NCBI GenBank assembly: GCA_964196195.1
Contig: CAXMSE010000098.1
Coordinates: 1 to 27,599, forward strand
Source of the DNA: OFTM10 sp964196195
Lineage (GTDB): Bacteria > Actinomycetota > Acidimicrobiia > Acidimicrobiales > Aldehydirespiratoraceae
Direction of reading: 5' to 3'
Length of the DNA: 27,599 bases
The notes below the pieces were generated by a model, which saw only the letters and a program-made list of their open reading frames with translations, was not told where the DNA came from and ran no database searches. How positions within the stretch are numbered: the stretch's first letter is position 1; each line of letters begins with the position of its first letter. Below are positions 24,050-27,599 of the stretch, one piece after another. Position numbers and translations under genes: made by a program.

Positions 24050-24853
24050 TCAGATCACGAGAGGACTGATGCGGTTCCGGATGGCGCGAACGAGACTGAG
24101 CGCCACCATGGCCGAAGACTTCGGGTTCTCCTCGAGAGCATTGTTGTTCATGGTCATCGAGAACTCACCGAAGCCACCGCTGGCCGTGATCTCGTGTCGG
24201 TTGACCTCCGCGTCCGGGTCGGCGATCAAGGTGACCAGCGTCTTTGCGGGCCCCACCCCGGCCAGTGCCGTCGTCATGGCCACGTTGGCGTTCTTGGGGA
24301 ACTGTGATGCTGCCTCGGCCGCGGTGCCGGAGAAGAACGCCTCGGGACCCGAGAGTGTCCCGAGATCGCACAGGGTCTCGGCCACGGTGTCGAGCCACGC
24401 ATGTGGAGGCTTGATGATCCGGTGCTCGACGCGGTCGAGCCCCGAGGCGCGCGCTGCGGCAAGAGCATCCACGCCGCCGAGGGCGCCGGGCGGAACATGG
24501 ATCTGCGCGTCGTTCTCCAGGGCGAGGGCCTGGAGGGAATCGAGCAGGTCGGCGTCGGCAAAGGCCGAGACCGACGACACGATGAGGTCGGCCCCCGATT
24601 CGAGCGCGGCGTAACCCCATTGGGCGACGCTGTCTCGACCGGCAGCCTCGATCACCAGCTCCGCCCCGGTCCCCGCGAGTTCCTGGGGTGTCGTGATCAG
24701 ACGCGCACGGGGCGGGAGGTCCGGGCGGGGTCTTATGGCATCTCGTATCGCCACGGCCACGATCTCCACTGGAGCGTCGCCGAGCAGCCGGACCGTCGCA
24801 CGCGCTATCGCACCCCAGCCGATGAATGCCAGCCGTGGCCTGGCGTGTTCCAT
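24050..24853 (-). CDS. nadX: L-aspartate dehydrogenase
   Basis: A 267-residue NAD(P)-dependent dehydrogenase that oxidises L-aspartate to iminoaspartate, or aminates oxaloacetate in reverse. The Rossmann loop is FIGWGAIA (10-17), GALGG lies at 123-127, the diagnostic FPKNANVA at 185-192, and His220 (NRHEI) is the expected catalytic histidine. The length is normal. Iminoaspartate can feed quinolinate/NAD synthesis, but no nadA or nadC lies in the window. The minus-strand neighbours (DHDPS-like, aldehyde dehydrogenase) suggest a catabolic role for an amino-dicarboxylate. The start is fixed by GAGGG 7 nt upstream of ATG 24853, 37 nt after the stop of the DHDPS-like gene. Confidence 0.85.
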   Translation of the reverse strand: MEHARPRLAFIGWGAIARATVRLLGDAPVEIVAVAIRDAIRPRPDLPPRARLITTPQELAGTGAELVIEAAGRDSVAQWGYAALESGADLIVSSVSAFADADLLDSLQALALENDAQIHVPPGALGGVDALAAARASGLDRVEHRIIKPPHAWLDTVAETLCDLGTLSGPEAFFSGTAAEAASQFPKNANVAMTTALAGVGPAKTLVTLIADPDAEVNRHEITASGGFGEFSMTMNNNALEENPKSSAMVALSLVRAIRNRISPLVI

Positions 24854-24860
24854 CTCGCTA

Positions 24861-24865
24861 CCCTC
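24861..24865 (-). promoter_or_regulatory. nadX: Ribosome binding site (GAGGG) of nadX
   Basis: GAGGG on the minus strand ends 7 nt before the ATG at 24853 and supports translation of nadX as the last gene of the operon. Confidence 0.55.
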
Positions 24866-24890
24866 TTTCGATCAGCCGAGGACCCCTCGA

Positions 24891-25844
24891 TCAGACCTGT
24901 AGCCCACACCCCTCGAATGCTTCGCGTGTGGCCGCCTTCTCGACATCTGTCAACTCCAGGAGCGGAGCGCGGACACGACCGCCTACCTGCCCCAGCAGCT
25001 CCTGCCAGTACTTCTGATGTGCGTGTGGCTTCTCGGCCGGCCGTGTCCGCTTCAGCGCATCACGCACCGGGCCGAGGCTCTCACTGATGCGGCGCGCTTC
25101 GTCGGCTCTCCCGGCAAACGCCGCTTGCGTATAGTCGTGCATCCGCCGGTCCTTGGCCGTCTGCAAGAGGAAGGGCGGGGACGAACACAAATAGAGCTGC
25201 CACTCGAGTTCGAGGATGTTGTCGAGCCATTCCTCTTCGGACGCGGTGCTCACCTGGATTCGGTCCGAGGCCAGGGCCGTGAGCTCGGAGTACATTGGGC
25301 GCGGGACGCTGTATTTCATGGCCACGACGTTGTCCAGATCGGCCAGCCGGTTGCAGAGCTCGGGCGACAGCAGGTAGCCGCTGTCTGGATGACTCCACAA
25401 GGCGATGCCGATGTCGACGCTCTTCGAGATCGTCTCGTAGTAGCGGTGGACCGTCTCGTCGTGCTCCCGGGCGAAGTGCAGCATGGGTGCATGTACGACG
25501 ACGTAGTCTGCACCGGCCCTCTGGGCGTGCCGAGTGAGGTCGATCACGACATCCATGTTCTGGTCAGAGCACGACATGATGGTTTGGGCGTGTCCGTTCA
25601 CGGCCTCGATCGCGAGTTCGAAGCTTCGCTTCCGCTCCTCCAGGGTCATCGAGGAGAACTCACCCTGCTTCCCGGAGATGAACAGCCCTTCGATGCCGAG
25701 GTCGCGGGTCCAGTGATGGACATTCTCGCGAAAGCCGTCTTCGTCCAACTCCAGGTCCTCGGTGAACGGCATGAGAGCGGCCGCCCAGATCCCCTTCATG
25801 TTGGCTCGCGCGTATGCTTTTGCCTCAGTTCTAGTATATTTCAT
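24891..25844 (-). CDS. Divergent dihydrodipicolinate synthase-family aldolase/lyase
   Basis: A 317-residue TIM-barrel enzyme of the DapA/NanA family. The Schiff-base lysine is Lys177 in VVAMKYS, and the substrate-binding GxxGE is GKQGE at 58-62. The strand that normally supplies the catalytic Tyr in a YNxP motif reads IALWSHPDSG, putting Trp150 at that position, so classical dihydrodipicolinate synthesis is doubtful. The family also contains retro-aldolases, dehydratases and decarboxylating enzymes acting on 2-oxo acids. With an aldehyde dehydrogenase upstream and aspartate dehydrogenase downstream, cleavage of a 2-oxo acid to pyruvate (or a similar acid) plus an aldehyde is a reasonable guess. 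The start may be ATG 25844 or ATG 25799 (MKGIWAAALMPF); the first 15 codons are AT-rich and unlike the rest. Confidence 0.8.
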   Translation of the reverse strand: MKYTRTEAKAYARANMKGIWAAALMPFTEDLELDEDGFRENVHHWTRDLGIEGLFISGKQGEFSSMTLEERKRSFELAIEAVNGHAQTIMSCSDQNMDVVIDLTRHAQRAGADYVVVHAPMLHFAREHDETVHRYYETISKSVDIGIALWSHPDSGYLLSPELCNRLADLDNVVAMKYSVPRPMYSELTALASDRIQVSTASEEEWLDNILELEWQLYLCSSPPFLLQTAKDRRMHDYTQAAFAGRADEARRISESLGPVRDALKRTRPAEKPHAHQKYWQELLGQVGGRVRAPLLELTDVEKAATREAFEGCGLQV

Positions 25845-25880
25845 GATGTATTGCTAAGTGACATAGTCGGGTAATCCTTT

Positions 25881-27317
25881 TCAGGCAAGAGTGATGCTAT
25901 GGGAGACGTTCTTGACGACCATGTAGTTGTGCAACCCCTCGGCTCCTCCCTCCCGGCCGTATCCACTGGACTTGACCCCGCCAAAGGGAGTCTCGGGCAG
26001 GGATGCCTCGAGGGTGTTGATCGACAGATTTCCGGCCTCGACACGCTCGACCATCTGATCGACATAGTCCGCACGATTGGTGAAACCGTAGGCGGCAAGG
26101 CCAAAAGGCACCGAGTTGGCCCGTTCGATGGCCTCGTCGAGAGAGCCCACCGGGTTGACCACGGCGAGCGGCCCAAAGGGCTCTTCGCTCATCACGGTGG
26201 CATCGTCGGGAACGTTGGCGAGCACGGTGGGCTGGAAGAAGTAGCCGGCCCTGTCGATCCTGGTGCCGCCCGTTGTGACGTCGGCCCCCTTGTCGCACGC
26301 GTCTGCAACCAACTCCGTCAAGGCTGCGACGCGACGATCATTGGCGAGTGGACCCATCTCGACGGCGGGGTTCATTCCGTCGCCGACCACCGTGGCTGCT
26401 GCACGCTCGGTGAAGGCATCGAGGAACTCCTCGAAGATGCTGTCGCGTACGAAGAAACGGGTCGGCGACGTGCAGACCTGGCCGGCGTTGCGCATCTTCC
26501 GCATTGCTGAGGTGATAGCGGCGGCGCCGACGTCGGTGTCCTCACAGACGATCACCGGCGCGTGACCGCCGAGCTCCATCAGCACCGGCGTCATGTGTTC
26601 GGACGCCAGAACCGTGAGCCGCCGCCCGACTGCCGTCGAGCCGGTAAACGCAACCAGTCTGATCGTGTCGTGGGGGATGAGATGCCCAGAGATCTCTGCG
26701 GGGACTCCGAAGACCAGGTTCAGCACACCAGCGGGGAGCCCAGCATCGTGGAACGCTCTCGCGATGTGCATTGCGCCGGCCGGTGTCTCTTCGGCCGCCT
26801 TCAAGATGATGGAGCAGCCCGAGGCCAGCGCGCCCGCAACCTTGCGCGACGGTTGGCTCATCGGGAAGTTCCACGGTGAGAAGGCGGCCACCGGGCCGAT
26901 CGGCTGGTGGTGGACGGTGTGGCTGACGCCCGGTCCGCTCGGGATGACGCGGCCGTAGGTACGAACCGCCTCACCGGCGTCCCATTCGAAGAATTCACAT
27001 CCGCGGATGATCTCCGCCTGCGCTTGTTTGAAGGGCTTTCCGTGCTCCAGGGTAATCGCGTGCGCGATCTCGTCCTGGCGTTGGCGCATGATGCCGGCCG
27101 CCGTGAGCATGATCTCGGCCCGATCCTTGGGGGCCGTCCGGCTCCAGATCGTGGACCCCTTCGCTGCGGCCTCTAGGGCGTCGTCGAGATCCTGTTGGCC
27201 GGCGCACGGAAGGCGGCCGATGACCTGCTCGTTCACGGGGTTGACGATCGGGAGATCATCCGGCGACGTCCGCCAAGACCCGTCGATGTAGAGCCGAAGA
27301 TCCGGGTAGTCAGTCAT
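25881..27317 (-). CDS. NAD(P)-dependent aldehyde dehydrogenase (succinate-semialdehyde type)
   Basis: A 478-residue aldehyde dehydrogenase. It has PWNFP with Asn150, Lys173, FTGSTAVG (224-231) for cofactor binding, the general base Glu248 in MELGGHAP, and the nucleophile Cys282 in GQVCTSP. EEPFGPL and the C-terminal PFGGVKSSGYGREGG are typical of the GabD-like group. It oxidises an aldehyde to the acid; the natural aldehyde is unknown but could be the product of the neighbouring DHDPS-family enzyme. The stop is 36 nt before that gene, and a micro-ORF ends 19 nt upstream of this ATG, so the four genes look like one transcript. No strong ribosome binding site precedes the ATG. Confidence 0.9.
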   Translation of the reverse strand: MTDYPDLRLYIDGSWRTSPDDLPIVNPVNEQVIGRLPCAGQQDLDDALEAAAKGSTIWSRTAPKDRAEIMLTAAGIMRQRQDEIAHAITLEHGKPFKQAQAEIIRGCEFFEWDAGEAVRTYGRVIPSGPGVSHTVHHQPIGPVAAFSPWNFPMSQPSRKVAGALASGCSIILKAAEETPAGAMHIARAFHDAGLPAGVLNLVFGVPAEISGHLIPHDTIRLVAFTGSTAVGRRLTVLASEHMTPVLMELGGHAPVIVCEDTDVGAAAITSAMRKMRNAGQVCTSPTRFFVRDSIFEEFLDAFTERAAATVVGDGMNPAVEMGPLANDRRVAALTELVADACDKGADVTTGGTRIDRAGYFFQPTVLANVPDDATVMSEEPFGPLAVVNPVGSLDEAIERANSVPFGLAAYGFTNRADYVDQMVERVEAGNLSINTLEASLPETPFGGVKSSGYGREGGAEGLHNYMVVKNVSHSITLA

Positions 27318-27336
27318 GGGTTCTTCGCAGCTCCAT

Positions 27337-27465
27337 CTAGAGGTTCACCCATCCGTCGGGGGGAGGCCCCTTGCCGGGGTGCAGCGTTGCCCAGTCGGGA
27401 CACGTACGAGCTTCCTCGTCAGAGTGGGAGCCGTCATAGATCGCGGGCAGGGCGTCGACGATCAT
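27337..27465 (-). CDS. 42-residue micro-ORF at the head of the aldehyde dehydrogenase operon
   Basis: An ATG at 27465 opens a 42-codon frame ending in TAG at 27337, 19 nt before the aldehyde dehydrogenase. The product is acidic at first (MIVDALPAIYDGSHSDEEAR) with one Cys, then Trp-, Pro- and Gly-rich (CPDWATLHPGKGPPPDGWV), and has no signal or membrane segment. GC3 is high, as in real genes here. A good promoter lies about 35 nt upstream, so this would be the first gene on the transcript. It could be a small conserved protein or a leader peptide; I know no family. No strong Shine-Dalgarno sequence is seen. Confidence 0.45.
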   Translation of the reverse strand: MIVDALPAIYDGSHSDEEARTCPDWATLHPGKGPPPDGWVNL

Positions 27466-27506
27466 GCTCGGACGTTCCCGCCGCCTCTACGTAGCTTCTC
27501 TCCCAA

Positions 27507-27535
27507 AAGGTACGTCGGAAAAGCTAGGTCGGCAA
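27507..27535 (-). promoter_or_regulatory. Sigma70-type promoter for the micro-ORF/aldehyde dehydrogenase operon
   Basis: On the minus strand TTGCCG (27535-27530) and TACCTT (27512-27507) are separated by exactly 17 bp. This gives a predicted start near 27500, about 35 nt before the micro-ORF ATG. The rest of the edge region (to 27599) is comparatively AT-rich and holds no gene that I can support. Confidence 0.5.
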
Positions 27536-27599
27536 GTATCGAGACATTAGCTATCTGGCCAAAATCCTCTGACCGGGAACTTTATGGTCGGGACGGCGG

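Overview
The window is GC-rich, gene-dense bacterial chromosome. It looks like Actinomycetota, possibly a marine Acidimicrobiia-type lineage. The grounds are a DinB-like enzyme of the mycothiol-dependent type, strong GC3 codon bias with long antisense shadow frames, and several starts with a -10-like hexamer 4-6 nt upstream, as expected for leaderless mRNAs. I see no tRNA, rRNA, CRISPR array, transposase or phage gene. The taxonomic guess is inference.

Layout. Bases 1-141 hold the end of an unidentified plus-strand gene. 196-4794 encodes a very large secreted nuclease with a lamin-tail-like domain and two endonuclease/exonuclease/phosphatase (EEP) domains. 4896-6859 carries a ferritin-like diiron protein followed by a short-chain dehydrogenase (SDR). 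6959-10029 (minus) carries an exported, membrane-anchored protein with five tandem cupredoxin domains and a K+ channel/RCK protein. 10085-12442 (minus) is an MFS exporter - NTF2-like - TauE/SafE operon. 12522-14417 holds a maleylpyruvate isomerase/DinB-like protein, a second SDR and an NTF2-like gene. 14468-18278 (minus) is a phosphonate/phosphite-type ABC importer (phnD-phnC-phnE-phnE), preceded by one of a divergent pair of HAD-type nucleotidases (18316-19561).

19617-22437 (minus) is the most unusual locus. One gene fuses an arsenite-methyltransferase-like (ArsM) domain to a ferritin-like domain that keeps all six iron ligands of cyanobacterial aldehyde-deformylating oxygenase (ADO). One base after its stop begins a fatty-acyl/thioester-reductase-like SDR. 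Methyltransfer, acyl reduction and aldehyde deformylation in one operon suggest an undescribed pathway to a methylated (perhaps arsenical) lipid or hydrocarbon. This is a hypothesis built on sequence motifs.

22516-23538 is biotin synthase, overlapped at its start by a remnant of a D-3-phosphoglycerate-dehydrogenase-like gene. A non-coding stretch rich in inverted repeats follows (about 23826-23940). 24050-27465 (minus) is a catabolic-looking operon: a 42-codon micro-ORF behind a good promoter, an aldehyde dehydrogenase, a divergent dihydrodipicolinate-synthase-family enzyme with Trp at the usual catalytic Tyr position, and an L-aspartate dehydrogenase (NadX). The substrate cannot be read from the sequence.
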